From JBNGOQ01 sp050589645 (GTDB taxonomy: Bacteria > Bacteroidota > Bacteroidia > Flavobacteriales > Flavobacteriaceae), in NCBI RefSeq assembly GCF_050589645.1, contig NZ_JBNGOQ010000001.1:1178001-1242000 (forward strand): a stretch of 64,000 nucleotides of DNA, read 5' to 3'. The first letter of the stretch is position 1; every line of letters begins with the position of its first letter. Positions 50,364 through 58,955 of this stretch are shown here, piece by piece. Both the position numbers and the translations under genes were made by a program. Under the pieces are notes generated by a model. It was not told the origin of the DNA, did not search any database, and worked only from the letters and a program-made list of their open reading frames with translations.

Positions 50364-50391
50364 ATCGATATTTTTTGGCACAGGGATTGCA

Positions 50392-50399
50392 TACTTTTG
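50392..50399 (+). promoter_or_regulatory. -7 promoter box for the DUF6702-like gene
   Basis: TACTTTTG, exact TAnnTTTG, 17 bp before the start codon at 50417. Confidence 0.5.
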
Positions 50400-50416
50400 A
50401 ACGATAGATAGGGAAA

Positions 50417-50923
50417 ATGAAAAATTTAAAAAAGGGACTTTTAATTTTAGCACTGCCTTTGGTCGCTTTCACGACTGCTCATAAATTTTATGTCAGTGTT
50501 ACCAATATTAACTATTCGGACAAGGACGATGCGCTGCAGATAACTACCCGGATCTTCATAGATGATTTTGAACAGGTCTTGGAGGAACGTTACGGCTTTA
50601 CGGCCCAGTTGGCCACAGATGAGGAATCCACTGCTGCCAATACCTATATCGAAAAATACCTTCGCGCCAAATTTGTACTTCAAATCGATGGGGAGAACCG
50701 GAGCTTTGTTTTTTTGGGAAAGAAATACGATAACGATGTAATGGTGTGTTATCTGGAAATTCCCGAAGTGCAATTCGAGAAGGTGAAATCCATTGAAGTA
50801 CAGAATGAAATTCTGACCGACCTTTTTGATGAACAACAGAATATCGTGCACTTTAAATTAAAGGGGAAGAAAAAAAGTTTCGTACTCGTCCGGGAGAATA
50901 ATAAAGGAATGTTAAACTTATAA
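50417..50923 (+). CDS. DUF6702-like exported protein
   Basis: Protein of 168 residues with a signal peptide (about 1-21, AFTTA-HK) whose mature form starts HKFYVSVTNINYSDKDDALQ, followed by TTRIFIDDFEQVLEERYG. That opening is what I recall of the DUF6702 family of Bacteroidota. The rest is beta-rich (FVLQIDGENRSFVFLGKKY, CYLEIPEVQFEKVKSIEVQN). It lies 62 bp upstream of the M1 peptidase and is probably linked to it. Function unknown. Confidence 0.8.
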   Translation: MKNLKKGLLILALPLVAFTTAHKFYVSVTNINYSDKDDALQITTRIFIDDFEQVLEERYGFTAQLATDEESTAANTYIEKYLRAKFVLQIDGENRSFVFLGKKYDNDVMVCYLEIPEVQFEKVKSIEVQNEILTDLFDEQQNIVHFKLKGKKKSFVLVRENNKGMLNL

Positions 50924-50985
50924 CATTTATTAACAGTTCGTTAAAAAAATATTATTTTTCGTCGACTAAAAATATAAGTAAAAAA

Positions 50986-53295
50986 ATGAATAAAATTAAG
51001 TATTGTTTTGCCTCCCTATTGTTCCTATTTGCGGCGACCGTTGTAGCACAGGATGGAGAGAAGGAAGAAAAAGAACCTGGCCATTACAACCAGAGCAAGT
51101 TTAAGCAGTTGTATGAAGAGTTTTCAACTCCCAATACCTACCGATCTGCCTCCGGCGCCCCCGGCCCCGACTACTACCAGCAACAGGCCGATTACAAAAT
51201 GGATATTGAATTGGATGATAAAAATTCCAGACTATATGGGGAAGAAACCATCACCTATACAAACAACTCCCCGGACGATTTGGAATTCCTATGGGTGCAG
51301 TTAGATCAGAATGTAAGGGCCAAGGATTCCAAATCCCCACTTCGCAACGGGGGCGGTGTGCCCATAGCTTCCCAAGCGGGCGGTTTTGTGCAGACCTATA
51401 TGACAGAGCCTTTTGATGGCGGATTTAATATTGATTACGTAAGGGATGCCAATGGAAGGCCCCTATCGTACACCGTTAACCAGACCATGATGCGGATCAA
51501 TATTCCGCAGCCCCTGCGCAGCAAGGAACAAATATCGTTTTCGATAAAATGGAATTACAACATCCCGGATCACACAGTGAATCGGGCACGATCAGGGTTC
51601 GAATATTTTCCCAAAGATGGGAACAAGGCCTACGTCATTGCCCAGTTTTTTCCAAGGATGGCCGTTTATAGCGACGTGGAAGGATGGCAGAACCATCAAT
51701 TCTGGGGTAGTGGCGAGTTTGCCTTGCCCTTTGGTGATTATGAAGTGAACATTACGGTGCCCGCCGACCACATTTTAGATGGAACGGGCGAACTTCAAAA
51801 TAGAAAGGAAGTATTCTCAAAGGAAATGATGAAGCGTTATGAGCAGGCCAAAAAGTCCTATGACAAGCCTGTGCTTATCGTAACCCAGGAAGAAGCAGAA
51901 GCTGCCGAAAAAGGTTTTTCGGAGAAGAAGCAGACATGGCGATTGAAGGCCAAAAATGTGCGGGATTTTGGTTTTGCATCTTCCCGAAAGTTTATTTGGG
52001 ATATGCAGGCCGTTAAATTGGGAAGCCGAGATGTTATGGCGGTTTCCATGTATCCCAAGGAAGGGAATCCGCTATGGGAAGAGCTTTCCACAAAAGCAGT
52101 AGTGGGTACCTTAAAGTCTTATTCGGAACACACCTTTGACTATCCTTATCACAAAGCCATTTCGGTACATGCCAAGAATCAGGGCATGGAATATCCCATG
52201 ATCTGCTGGAATTACGGTCGGCCCAACGAGGACGGTACCTATTCGGATCGCGTAAAATATGGAATGATCAGTGTGATTATCCATGAGATAGGACATAATT
52301 TTTTCCCCATGATCGTGAATTCCGATGAGCGACAATGGGGCTGGATGGATGAAGGCTTGGATACCTTTATGCAATATATCGCGGAACAGGAATTTGGAGA
52401 GGCCAATCCTGAGGTGATTGCCCCAAATAACAAATACCCATCCCGGAGGGGAGAACCTTCCAAGATCGTGCCGTATATGAGTGGGGACCAAAGTACCATA
52501 GCACCTATTATGTCCAATCCGGAAAATGTGTATAAATTGGGCCCGAACGCCTATGGGAAACCGGCTACCGCTTTGAACATACTTCGGGAAACGGTAATGG
52601 GTAAGGAATTGTTCGATCATGCCTTTAAGACCTATGCCAATAGGTGGAAATTTAAGCATCCCACCCCGGAGGATTTCTTCCGTACTATGGAAGACGCTTC
52701 GGCGGTTGATCTGGATTGGTATTGGAGAGGCTGGTTCTATACCACGGATTATGTGGATATCGGGGTAAAAGGTGTTAAAAAATACTATGTTTCCAACAAG
52801 CCTACCAAACAGATGGAAGAATATATGGCAGCCCGAAACCTCACCGAGGCCGATTTTCCACCCTTGGTATATTTGGCCGAGGAGGACAGTGAGGATTTTG
52901 ACCCTGAACTCAAGGGCAAATCCCCCTCTGAATCCTCTACCACCCTCAAGGAATATATGATGGACAATATGACGGCCGAGGAAAGGGCCGAAGTTAAGGA
53001 ACCCAAGTATTTTTACGAGGTAACCTTTGACAAGCCAGGCGGTATACCCATGCCTTTGATCGTGGAATACACCTATGCCGACGGCAGCAAGGAAAATGTG
53101 ACCTATCCTCCCGAAATATGGAGAAAGAACGATGCCGAAGTAAAGCGCATTATTTCCTCTGAGAAGGAATTGGTAGGTATCCTTGTAGACCCCAAGGCAG
53201 AAACAGCGGATATTGATCCGGCCAACAACTCTTGGCCTAAAAAGGATGAAAAGTCGGATTTTGACTCCTTTAAGAACAACATTAAGGGAAAATAA
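50986..53295 (+). CDS. M1-family zinc metallopeptidase, secreted
   Basis: Protein of 769 residues with a signal peptide (about 1-21, TVVA-QD). The zinc motif is HEIGHNFFP (H433, E434, H437) with the third ligand Glu in WMDEGLDTFMQY (18-19 residues on), as in M1 aminopeptidases. The exopeptidase GAMEN motif is not evident; MEYPMICWNYG lies in that position, so the specificity may differ. N-terminal beta-sandwich about 60-290, C-terminal helical part. Probably periplasmic or exported. Followed by a clear terminator. Confidence 0.92.
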   Translation: MNKIKYCFASLLFLFAATVVAQDGEKEEKEPGHYNQSKFKQLYEEFSTPNTYRSASGAPGPDYYQQQADYKMDIELDDKNSRLYGEETITYTNNSPDDLEFLWVQLDQNVRAKDSKSPLRNGGGVPIASQAGGFVQTYMTEPFDGGFNIDYVRDANGRPLSYTVNQTMMRINIPQPLRSKEQISFSIKWNYNIPDHTVNRARSGFEYFPKDGNKAYVIAQFFPRMAVYSDVEGWQNHQFWGSGEFALPFGDYEVNITVPADHILDGTGELQNRKEVFSKEMMKRYEQAKKSYDKPVLIVTQEEAEAAEKGFSEKKQTWRLKAKNVRDFGFASSRKFIWDMQAVKLGSRDVMAVSMYPKEGNPLWEELSTKAVVGTLKSYSEHTFDYPYHKAISVHAKNQGMEYPMICWNYGRPNEDGTYSDRVKYGMISVIIHEIGHNFFPMIVNSDERQWGWMDEGLDTFMQYIAEQEFGEANPEVIAPNNKYPSRRGEPSKIVPYMSGDQSTIAPIMSNPENVYKLGPNAYGKPATALNILRETVMGKELFDHAFKTYANRWKFKHPTPEDFFRTMEDASAVDLDWYWRGWFYTTDYVDIGVKGVKKYYVSNKPTKQMEEYMAARNLTEADFPPLVYLAEEDSEDFDPELKGKSPSESSTTLKEYMMDNMTAEERAEVKEPKYFYEVTFDKPGGIPMPLIVEYTYADGSKENVTYPPEIWRKNDAEVKRIISSEKELVGILVDPKAETADIDPANNSWPKKDEKSDFDSFKNNIKGK

Positions 53296-53311
53296 GTCCC
53301 AAAGATATACT

Positions 53312-53356
53312 AAAGCCCTGCTCTTGACAGTTTTCAGGATAGCAGGGCTTTTTTTA
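53312..53356 (+). terminator. Rho-independent terminator after the M1 peptidase gene
   Basis: AAAGCCCTGCT (53312-53322) pairs perfectly with AGCAGGGCTTT (53341-53351), followed by a run of T. The loop is 18 nt. Confidence 0.9.
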
Positions 53357-53375
53357 TTTAGCCATTAAACTTCAC

Positions 53376-53383
53376 TATATTTG
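53376..53383 (+). promoter_or_regulatory. -7 promoter box for tatA
   Basis: TATATTTG, exact TAnnTTTG, ending 4 bp before the tatA ATG at 53388, which suggests a leaderless transcript. Confidence 0.5.
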
Positions 53384-53387
53384 TTAT

Positions 53388-53669
53388 ATGTATTCATCTG
53401 TTTTCTTATTTATCAGTGGCGCTGAAATTTTCTTCATCATGTTCATTGTGGTCATGGTCTTTGGCGCGGATAAGATTCCCGGCATTGCCAAGGGTCTGGG
53501 CAAGGGGATGCGCCAACTGAAGGACGCCACGGAAGACATTAAACAGGAAATACAAAAAAGTGCCGAAAAGCAGGGTATCGATACAGATTTTACCAAGGAC
53601 ATCAAGAACGAAATAAACAAAGTAAAGGAGAACGTGGACGAGGTCACTGGAGTCATCAAAAGAAAATAA
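53388..53669 (+). CDS. tatA: Sec-independent protein translocase TatA/E
   Basis: Protein of 93 residues: N-terminal membrane helix (about 5-25), the FGADKIPGIAKGLGKGMRQLK hinge and amphipathic helix (about 25-46, the F-G--K-P---K--G--I/M--F/L pattern of TatA), then a charged tail rich in Lys and Glu. It forms the pore of the twin-arginine pathway with TatC, which is not encoded nearby. A likely client is the M15 peptidase of this window (NRRSFIKKSS). 1 bp before the PAP2 gene. Confidence 0.95.
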   Translation: MYSSVFLFISGAEIFFIMFIVVMVFGADKIPGIAKGLGKGMRQLKDATEDIKQEIQKSAEKQGIDTDFTKDIKNEINKVKENVDEVTGVIKRK

Positions 53670-53670
53670 G

Positions 53671-54231
53671 ATGCTCAAAAAATTGTTGGACTGGGATTCG
53701 GATACCCTCATTTATCTGAACAATCTGGGTGTAGAACAATACGATACGTTTTGGTCCTCCGTTACCAATATTTCCACCTGGATTCCCCTTTTTCTCCTAT
53801 TTGCTTTGCTTCTTTTTGTAAAATACCCGCGCAAAGAAGCTCTTTATAGGGCACTCACCGTCATTTTACTCGCCATTTTTATCACGGTTTTTACCAATTT
53901 GGTCAAAGATGGGGTGGGCAGGGTCCGGCCCAATAACGATGAAGAAATCAATATGCTTATCCGGGTGCTCCGGGAGCCTCAAAGTTTCAGTTTTTTTTCC
54001 GGCCATGCGGCCAGCTCCTTTTCCATATGCACTTTGGTAGTACTCTTCCTAAGAAAAAAGACCAACTTGGCGTGGGCCTTCTACCTCTGGCCCGTACTTT
54101 TTGCCTATAGTCGAATCTATATCGGTGTACATTACCCTGTGGATATCCTGGTGGGCGCCACGGTAGGCGCGCTCACAGGGTATTTGTTTTATCTTTCGTA
54201 TAACCGGATCAGCGCACCCTACTTAGGGTAA
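53671..54231 (+). CDS. PAP2-family phosphatase, membrane
   Basis: Protein of 186 residues with five or six helices. The three phosphatase motifs are present: KDGVGRVRPN (about 90), SFFSGHAASSF (about 112-122) and YSRIYIGVHYPVDILVG (about 147-163), with the His of SGH and of GVHYP and their Asp partner. Acts on lipid phosphates such as undecaprenyl pyrophosphate or phosphatidate. Starts 1 bp after tatA. Its last 23 bp overlap the end of the convergent O-methyltransferase gene. Confidence 0.92.
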   Translation: MLKKLLDWDSDTLIYLNNLGVEQYDTFWSSVTNISTWIPLFLLFALLLFVKYPRKEALYRALTVILLAIFITVFTNLVKDGVGRVRPNNDEEINMLIRVLREPQSFSFFSGHAASSFSICTLVVLFLRKKTNLAWAFYLWPVLFAYSRIYIGVHYPVDILVGATVGALTGYLFYLSYNRISAPYLG

Positions 54232-54850
54232 GTCCGTCCCGTATGGGGAGCAATACGGTCGCTACCCGGTCATCTTCCTTGAGCAACCTATTGTAGTCCA
54301 ACAATGCTTTTGTGGCCTTATCGTCCTTGGTCACGGCTTCCACGACCTTTCCCGACCAAAGCACATTGTCCGATAAAATGAGGCTCCCAGGCCTGGTCTT
54401 TTTCAATACGCACTCAAAGTAGTCCACATATTGCGTTTTCTCTGCATCGATGAAAACTAGGTCAAATACGGTTTGCATTTTCGGAATAATATCCAGGGCA
54501 TTGCCCACATGTTGCACAATCTGGCTCCCATAGCCGCTTTTGTCAAAATAACGTCGCTGTATTTCCAATAGTTCCTCGTTGATATCGATAGTGTGGAGTT
54601 GTCCGTCAGCACCAAGGCCTTCGGCCAAACAGAGGGCAGAATAACCTGTGTAGGTACCAATTTCCAGGATGTTTGTCGGGCCACAGATTTTTGACAACAT
54701 GCTCAACACCCTGCCTTGAAAATGCCCGGTAATCATTCGAGGCTGCAGCACCTTCAGGTGGGTTTCCCTGGTAAGTTCCTGGAGTAGGGGCGGTTCCGTT
54801 TCGGAATGATCCAGAATATATTTTTCTATCGCTTTAGGCAAAAAGTGCAT
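54209..54850 (-). CDS. O-methyltransferase, CCoAMT family
   Basis: Protein of 213 residues of the caffeoyl-CoA/catechol O-methyltransferase type (TrmR/YrrM-like): ILEIGTYTGYSALCLAEGL at about 60-78, HTIDINEELLEIQ, DLVFIDAEKTQYVDYFE (metal Asp) and LILSDNVLWSGKV (metal Asp-Asn). Bacterial members include a tRNA hydroxyuridine methyltransferase (TrmR) as well as small-molecule enzymes; sequence alone does not choose. Convergent with the PAP2 gene with a 23-bp overlap. Confidence 0.9.
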   Translation of the reverse strand: MHFLPKAIEKYILDHSETEPPLLQELTRETHLKVLQPRMITGHFQGRVLSMLSKICGPTNILEIGTYTGYSALCLAEGLGADGQLHTIDINEELLEIQRRYFDKSGYGSQIVQHVGNALDIIPKMQTVFDLVFIDAEKTQYVDYFECVLKKTRPGSLILSDNVLWSGKVVEAVTKDDKATKALLDYNRLLKEDDRVATVLLPIRDGLTLSRVR

Positions 54851-54921
54851 GGCTGTTTTCTTTTAGATTTCTATAAATATATAGTACTTTAGAATAGGTA
54901 TCCAAATAGTATACATCAGGT

Positions 54922-55392
54922 ATGGAAAAAATTGAAGTACGTTTGGCTTTGTTGGAAGACTTGGAGGTCTTGCTGGACTTTGAACAGGGCATCATACAGG
55001 CAGAAAGGCCTTTTGATCCCACCTTGCGGGAAGACCCTATACATTATTACGATCTTAAGGAAATGATTTTGTCCGACAGGGCCCATGTGGTGATCGCCGA
55101 AAGCGCTGGCCAAATTGTGGGTTCGGGATATGCCGTGGTCAAAAAGGCGCGACCCTATCTGGACCATAGGGAATTTAGTTATCTCGGGTTTATGTACACC
55201 GCTCCTGAATTCAGGGGGAAGGGGGTGAACCGCAAAATTATTCAGGTCCTGAAGGATTGGTCCATGCAAAGAGGGCTCCAAGAGATTCGCCTAACCGTTT
55301 ATGTAGATAACCTTCCCGCGATAAAGGCCTATGAAAAGGTGGGCTTTAAACAGCATATGATCGAGATGCGCCTAGATCGGGAGCAACTTTAA
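54922..55392 (+). CDS. GNAT-family N-acetyltransferase
   Basis: Protein of 156 residues with the GNAT fold: IEVRLALLEDLEVLLDFEQG, HVVIAESAGQIVGSGYAVVKK, LGFMYTAPEFRGKGVNRKII (acetyl-CoA loop, Q/R-x-x-G-x-G/A variant RGKGVN) and EIRLTVYVDNLPAIKAYEKVGF. Substrate unknown. Divergent from the O-methyltransferase gene, 55 bp before kynureninase on the same strand; the kynU promoter box lies in that gap. Confidence 0.88.
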   Translation: MEKIEVRLALLEDLEVLLDFEQGIIQAERPFDPTLREDPIHYYDLKEMILSDRAHVVIAESAGQIVGSGYAVVKKARPYLDHREFSYLGFMYTAPEFRGKGVNRKIIQVLKDWSMQRGLQEIRLTVYVDNLPAIKAYEKVGFKQHMIEMRLDREQL

Positions 55393-55425
55393 TATGGGTG
55401 TTATACGTATCCTATTTTGATGTTG

Positions 55426-55433
55426 TACTTTTG
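55426..55433 (+). promoter_or_regulatory. -7 promoter box for kynU
   Basis: TACTTTTG, exact TAnnTTTG, 14 bp before the kynU start. Confidence 0.5.
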
Positions 55434-55447
55434 AACAAAACCATACT

Positions 55448-56716
55448 ATGCAATTCGAGAACACGCTGGTCTTTGCCCAACAAATGGACGCCAAGGACCC
55501 CCTCCGGAGCTATCGGGACGAATTTCATTTCCCCAAGGTAAAGGGGAAGGAGGTTATCTATTTTACAGGAAATTCCTTGGGGTTGCAGCCCAAGCGCACC
55601 CAGAAATTTGTGGATAGCGTGATGACCGACTGGAAAGAGTTGGCCGTGGAAGGACATTTTCAAGGGGAGAAGCCCTGGTGGGACTATCACGAGCGACTGG
55701 CAGCTCCGTTGGCCCGTGTGGTGGGCGCCAAAACCAGGGAAGTAACCGTTATGAATACGCTTACCGTAAACCTGCACCTGCTCATGGTATCCTTTTACAG
55801 ACCTACCCAAAAGCGGTATAAGATTATCTGTGAGGAAAAAGCATTTCCTTCCGATCAATATATGTTGCAGAGCCAGTTGCGTTTTCACGGATTGGACCCT
55901 AAGGAGGCGCTTATCGAGATAAAGAAAAGGGAAGGGGAGCATTTTTGGAGAACCGAGGATATCTTGGCCAAAATTGAGGAGGTTGGCGATGCGCTGGCAC
56001 TGGTCCTTATAGGCGGAGTAAACTATTACAACGGTCAGGTCCTGGCCATGGAGTCCATAACAAAGGCTGGAAAATCGGCCGGGGCCGTGGTGGGGTGGGA
56101 TTTGGCCCATGCCGCGGGCAATGTGCATCTGGACCTGCATAAATGGGATGTAGACTTTGCCTCCTGGTGCAGTTATAAGTACATGAATAGCGGCCCGGGA
56201 AATGCCTCGGGGGTCTTTATAAATGAACGTCATCTAAACAACAAGGACCTTCCCCGCTTCGAAGGCTGGTGGGGCACCAAAAAAGAAACGCGGTTTTTGA
56301 TGAAGCCCGAGTTTGAGCCCATGGATTCGGCAGATGCCTGGCAAATTAGCAATGTTCCCGTGCTTTCCGTAGCGCCCTACCTAGCTTCCTTGGAGCTTTT
56401 TGACGAGGTGGGCATGGAAGCCCTTATAGCGAAAAGAAAGATCCTTACCGCTTATTTGGAGTTTGTCCTGCACGCCATTGATGCTGAGGTCGACAGTTCG
56501 TTCGAAATTATTACCCCGGAGGAGCGGGGATGCCAATTGTCTGTTTTTTTGCACGGGGAGGGGAGGGCACTCTTCGATTATCTCATGGAGAACGGGGTGA
56601 TTACCGATTGGCGAGAACCTAATGTCATTCGCCTGGCACCGGCCCCTTTTTATTGCTCTTTTGAGGATATGTACCGTTTTGGCCAGATATTGAAACAAGG
56701 TATTCTCGGCGACTGA
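55448..56716 (+). CDS. kynU: Kynureninase
   Basis: PLP enzyme of 422 residues that cleaves kynurenine or 3-hydroxykynurenine to (3-hydroxy)anthranilate and alanine. Family blocks: FYFTGNSLGLQPKRT-like IYFTGNSLGLQPKRT (about 38-52), VEGHFQGEKPWWDYHE (about 72-87), NTLTVNLHLLM, GWDLAHAAGNVHLDLHKWDVDFASWCSYKYMNSG with the PLP lysine K244, and GRALFDYLMENGVITDWREPNVIRLAP near the C terminus. It acts with the Kmo at 60.6 kb in tryptophan breakdown or NAD synthesis. Ends 1 bp from a convergent AraC gene. Confidence 0.96.
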   Translation: MQFENTLVFAQQMDAKDPLRSYRDEFHFPKVKGKEVIYFTGNSLGLQPKRTQKFVDSVMTDWKELAVEGHFQGEKPWWDYHERLAAPLARVVGAKTREVTVMNTLTVNLHLLMVSFYRPTQKRYKIICEEKAFPSDQYMLQSQLRFHGLDPKEALIEIKKREGEHFWRTEDILAKIEEVGDALALVLIGGVNYYNGQVLAMESITKAGKSAGAVVGWDLAHAAGNVHLDLHKWDVDFASWCSYKYMNSGPGNASGVFINERHLNNKDLPRFEGWWGTKKETRFLMKPEFEPMDSADAWQISNVPVLSVAPYLASLELFDEVGMEALIAKRKILTAYLEFVLHAIDAEVDSSFEIITPEERGCQLSVFLHGEGRALFDYLMENGVITDWREPNVIRLAPAPFYCSFEDMYRFGQILKQGILGD

Positions 56717-56717
56717 C

Positions 56718-57578
56718 CTATGCACTCAAAGCCTTGTGTCGAAGATAGTCGGTTGGAGCAAACTTCTGGTATTTTTTGAACTGCCTTGTAAAATAGGAGG
56801 GATCGTTAAAACCACATTGGTACATGACCTGTGAGACGGAGCTTAGGTTCCCGTCAAAGAGTTCCTTGGCCTTTCTTACCCGGAACTCGTTTACAAACTG
56901 AATAAAGGACTGGTTGGTCATCTTTTTAAAAAACCGACAAAATGAATTGGTGGTAAGGCCCACCTTTGCTGCTATTTCCGATGTGCTTAAGTGACCCGCA
57001 AAATGGGCGTTGACATGCTCAAATATGAACTCGAGCCGGTCTATTTCATCGGTTTTGAATGCCGAAGGTTCACGCTTCTGAAACTGGGAGCTATAGCTTT
57101 TTGTCTTTGCCAACTGCTGCAGGATATAAAGAAGGTTAAGCAATTTTTCAGTAGCATCGAGCTGCTCAAATGCCTCAAAACGCGCCGAGAGTTTAGCCTT
57201 CACCTCCGGATCAAAAAGCAACACGTTTTTGGAACGGCGGATTAGCCTAACGATGTGTCTAAATTCAGTAAAGTGGCTGAGCTTTTCTTCGATAAATTCA
57301 TTGCCAAATTGAACCACCACCTCCATATTGTTCCCGTAGACCTTGTTCCCAAAATCGGCATGGGGAATGTTACCCGCCAAAAAAACCAGGACTCCATCGG
57401 AATACGGAATCGAGTGGGTATCTATTTGCAAGGTGCCACGCCCATTCTTTATGTAGACCAATTCGTATTCGGGGTGAATGTGCCAATTGGCCGATTCACA
57501 GCCATCATCCTGGGTGTACGTTGCTATTTTCAGGGAAGCATGGATGCCTACATCCACATTTTCATAAATCGGTCGCAT
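56718..57578 (-). CDS. AraC-family transcriptional regulator
   Basis: Protein of 286 residues: N-terminal cupin sensor at about 25-110 (ESANWHIHPEYELVYIKNGRG, GNIPHADFG) and C-terminal double helix-turn-helix at about 185-284 (LSTSEIAAKVGLTTNSFCRFFKKMT and VSQVMYQCGFNDPSYFTRQFKKYQKFAPTDYL). Divergent from the MFS transporter at 57.8 kb with a 216-bp gap that holds a tandem direct repeat just before its own start. Sugars or small molecules are usual ligands. The MFS gene is its likeliest target. Confidence 0.9.
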   Translation of the reverse strand: MRPIYENVDVGIHASLKIATYTQDDGCESANWHIHPEYELVYIKNGRGTLQIDTHSIPYSDGVLVFLAGNIPHADFGNKVYGNNMEVVVQFGNEFIEEKLSHFTEFRHIVRLIRRSKNVLLFDPEVKAKLSARFEAFEQLDATEKLLNLLYILQQLAKTKSYSSQFQKREPSAFKTDEIDRLEFIFEHVNAHFAGHLSTSEIAAKVGLTTNSFCRFFKKMTNQSFIQFVNEFRVRKAKELFDGNLSSVSQVMYQCGFNDPSYFTRQFKKYQKFAPTDYLRHKALSA

Positions 57579-57580
57579 AA

Positions 57581-57620
57581 GTCAAAACTATCATAAATTT
57601 GTCAAAATCAATCATAAAAA
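57581..57620. promoter_or_regulatory. Tandem direct repeat, candidate AraC-type operator
   Basis: GTCAAAA-CTA-TCATAAA (57581-57597) and GTCAAAA-TCAA-TCATAAA (57601-57618): same two half-sites, 20-bp period, starting 2 bp upstream of the AraC gene start. AraC proteins typically bind such direct repeats. Confidence 0.5.
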
Positions 57621-57724
57621 GAACATTTTGTCTTAACAATGGAATATTTAATACTACTTTTTCCCTTTTTATCCCTGTTATTTTGTTGTAGAAATAGGAA
57701 GAATCCGTACAAGTATCCCAAAGG

Positions 57725-57794
57725 AGGTACTGTTGGATGTTCGTACCCTATTTACCTATTGATTGTATATTTAGTTTTATAGCCAACAGTACCT
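57725..57794. promoter_or_regulatory. Perfect 12-bp inverted repeat ending at the MFS start codon
   Basis: AGGTACTGTTGG (57725-57736) and its exact reverse complement CCAACAGTACCT (57783-57794) enclose 46 bp; the ATG begins at the next base. An AGGAGG-like run at 57723-57727 overlaps the left arm. It could be an mRNA hairpin covering the initiation region, a split operator, or a small invertible element. Confidence 0.6.
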
Positions 57795-58943
57795 ATGAAG
57801 TCGCTCGTACTCATCCTTTCCAATCCGCGTTATTTTGGCCCTGCCTGGGTATTTGCATGCCTAAATCTGCTTTTTGGCACATGGGCCATTTACATACCAA
57901 GCGTAAAGGAGAAATTGGGTATCGACAAGGCCGATCTTGGAATCGCTATTTTTTTTCTTGCCCTAGGTGTCTTCACTATTTTTCCCATTGCGGCATGGAT
58001 TATAAACAGGATTGGAGTGGGCAAGGCAACCTTTTACGGGGTAATCCTAAGCGGCCTTACCGCTCTGGCACCCTTATTGGCACCCAACTATTACGTACTT
58101 ATGGCCTCCCTTTTTGTTTTCGGAGCCACCAATGGTTTTACGGATATCTCCATGAATACGCTAGTGACCGAAATAGAAAAGGAAGACCGACAAAACTTCA
58201 TGTCGGCCGCCCATGGGTTCTTTAGTTTGGGGGGTGTATTGGCAGGTTTGGGCAGTTTTTTGATCGTAGCGATCGGGAATCCGGCCCTTCATATGGCGTA
58301 TGCAGTGGCCCTGGTCATTATTGTCAACCTATTTTTTTATAAAAAATACCTACATATTCGTGCGGCGCCGGTGGAAAAGGAGGGTTTTAGTCTTAAGTTG
58401 TTCAAGCCCCTGCTGCTTATTGGAATCGTGTCCTTTGTGGTTATGGGAAGTGAAGGAGCTGTGGTAGATTGGAGCGGTCTCTTTTTAAAAGAAGTGAGTA
58501 TGGCGCCAGAGACCTTGATAGGCGCCGGGTTTTTGGCCTTTTCGGCCACCATGACCTTGGGTAGGTTCTTAGGGGATAGTATCAGTGCCAAGATTGGATC
58601 TATAAAAATTGTTGGCTTGGGCAGCCTTATTGCCATCGTCGGCTATGTTCTGGTGCTGAGTACCTTGACCTACCTGGCCATTACCGGTTTTGCCCTGATC
58701 GGACTTGGTTTCTCCGTAATCATTCCCGAACTGTTTAGAATTGGCGGCAATGTTAAGGGGGTAGAATCCGCACAAGGGGTCTCCTTTATTGCAGGAACCG
58801 GCTATACTGGCTTTCTGCTGGGCCCGGTTATTTTAGGTTTCATAGCAGAGTCCTACTCCCTGGAGCTGAGCTTTATGTCCTTACTTGGTTGCTGCGTGGT
58901 AGTATTGGTCGCCACCTTTATCATGTACCGAAAAAGTCGCTAA
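57795..58943 (+). CDS. Major facilitator superfamily transporter
   Basis: Membrane protein of 382 residues, twelve helices. It starts PAWVFACLNLLFGTWAIYIPSVKEKLGID, which matches the sugar/multidrug MFS branch like E. coli YbjJ, with a helix 2-3 loop NRIGVGKATFYG and MNTLVTEIEKEDRQNFMSAAHGFFSLGG in the middle, and GADLGRF-like LGRFLGDSISAKIG. Family members export or import small solutes; substrate unknown. Divergent from the AraC regulator and probably controlled by it. Preceded by a perfect inverted repeat. Confidence 0.88.
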   Translation: MKSLVLILSNPRYFGPAWVFACLNLLFGTWAIYIPSVKEKLGIDKADLGIAIFFLALGVFTIFPIAAWIINRIGVGKATFYGVILSGLTALAPLLAPNYYVLMASLFVFGATNGFTDISMNTLVTEIEKEDRQNFMSAAHGFFSLGGVLAGLGSFLIVAIGNPALHMAYAVALVIIVNLFFYKKYLHIRAAPVEKEGFSLKLFKPLLLIGIVSFVVMGSEGAVVDWSGLFLKEVSMAPETLIGAGFLAFSATMTLGRFLGDSISAKIGSIKIVGLGSLIAIVGYVLVLSTLTYLAITGFALIGLGFSVIIPELFRIGGNVKGVESAQGVSFIAGTGYTGFLLGPVILGFIAESYSLELSFMSLLGCCVVVLVATFIMYRKSR

Positions 58944-58955
58944 CAACAAATGCAG

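Noticed and set aside
57737..58225. Open frame with an AGGAGG-like site overlapping the MFS start
   Set aside because: It runs out of frame through the transporter gene and has shadow-like composition.
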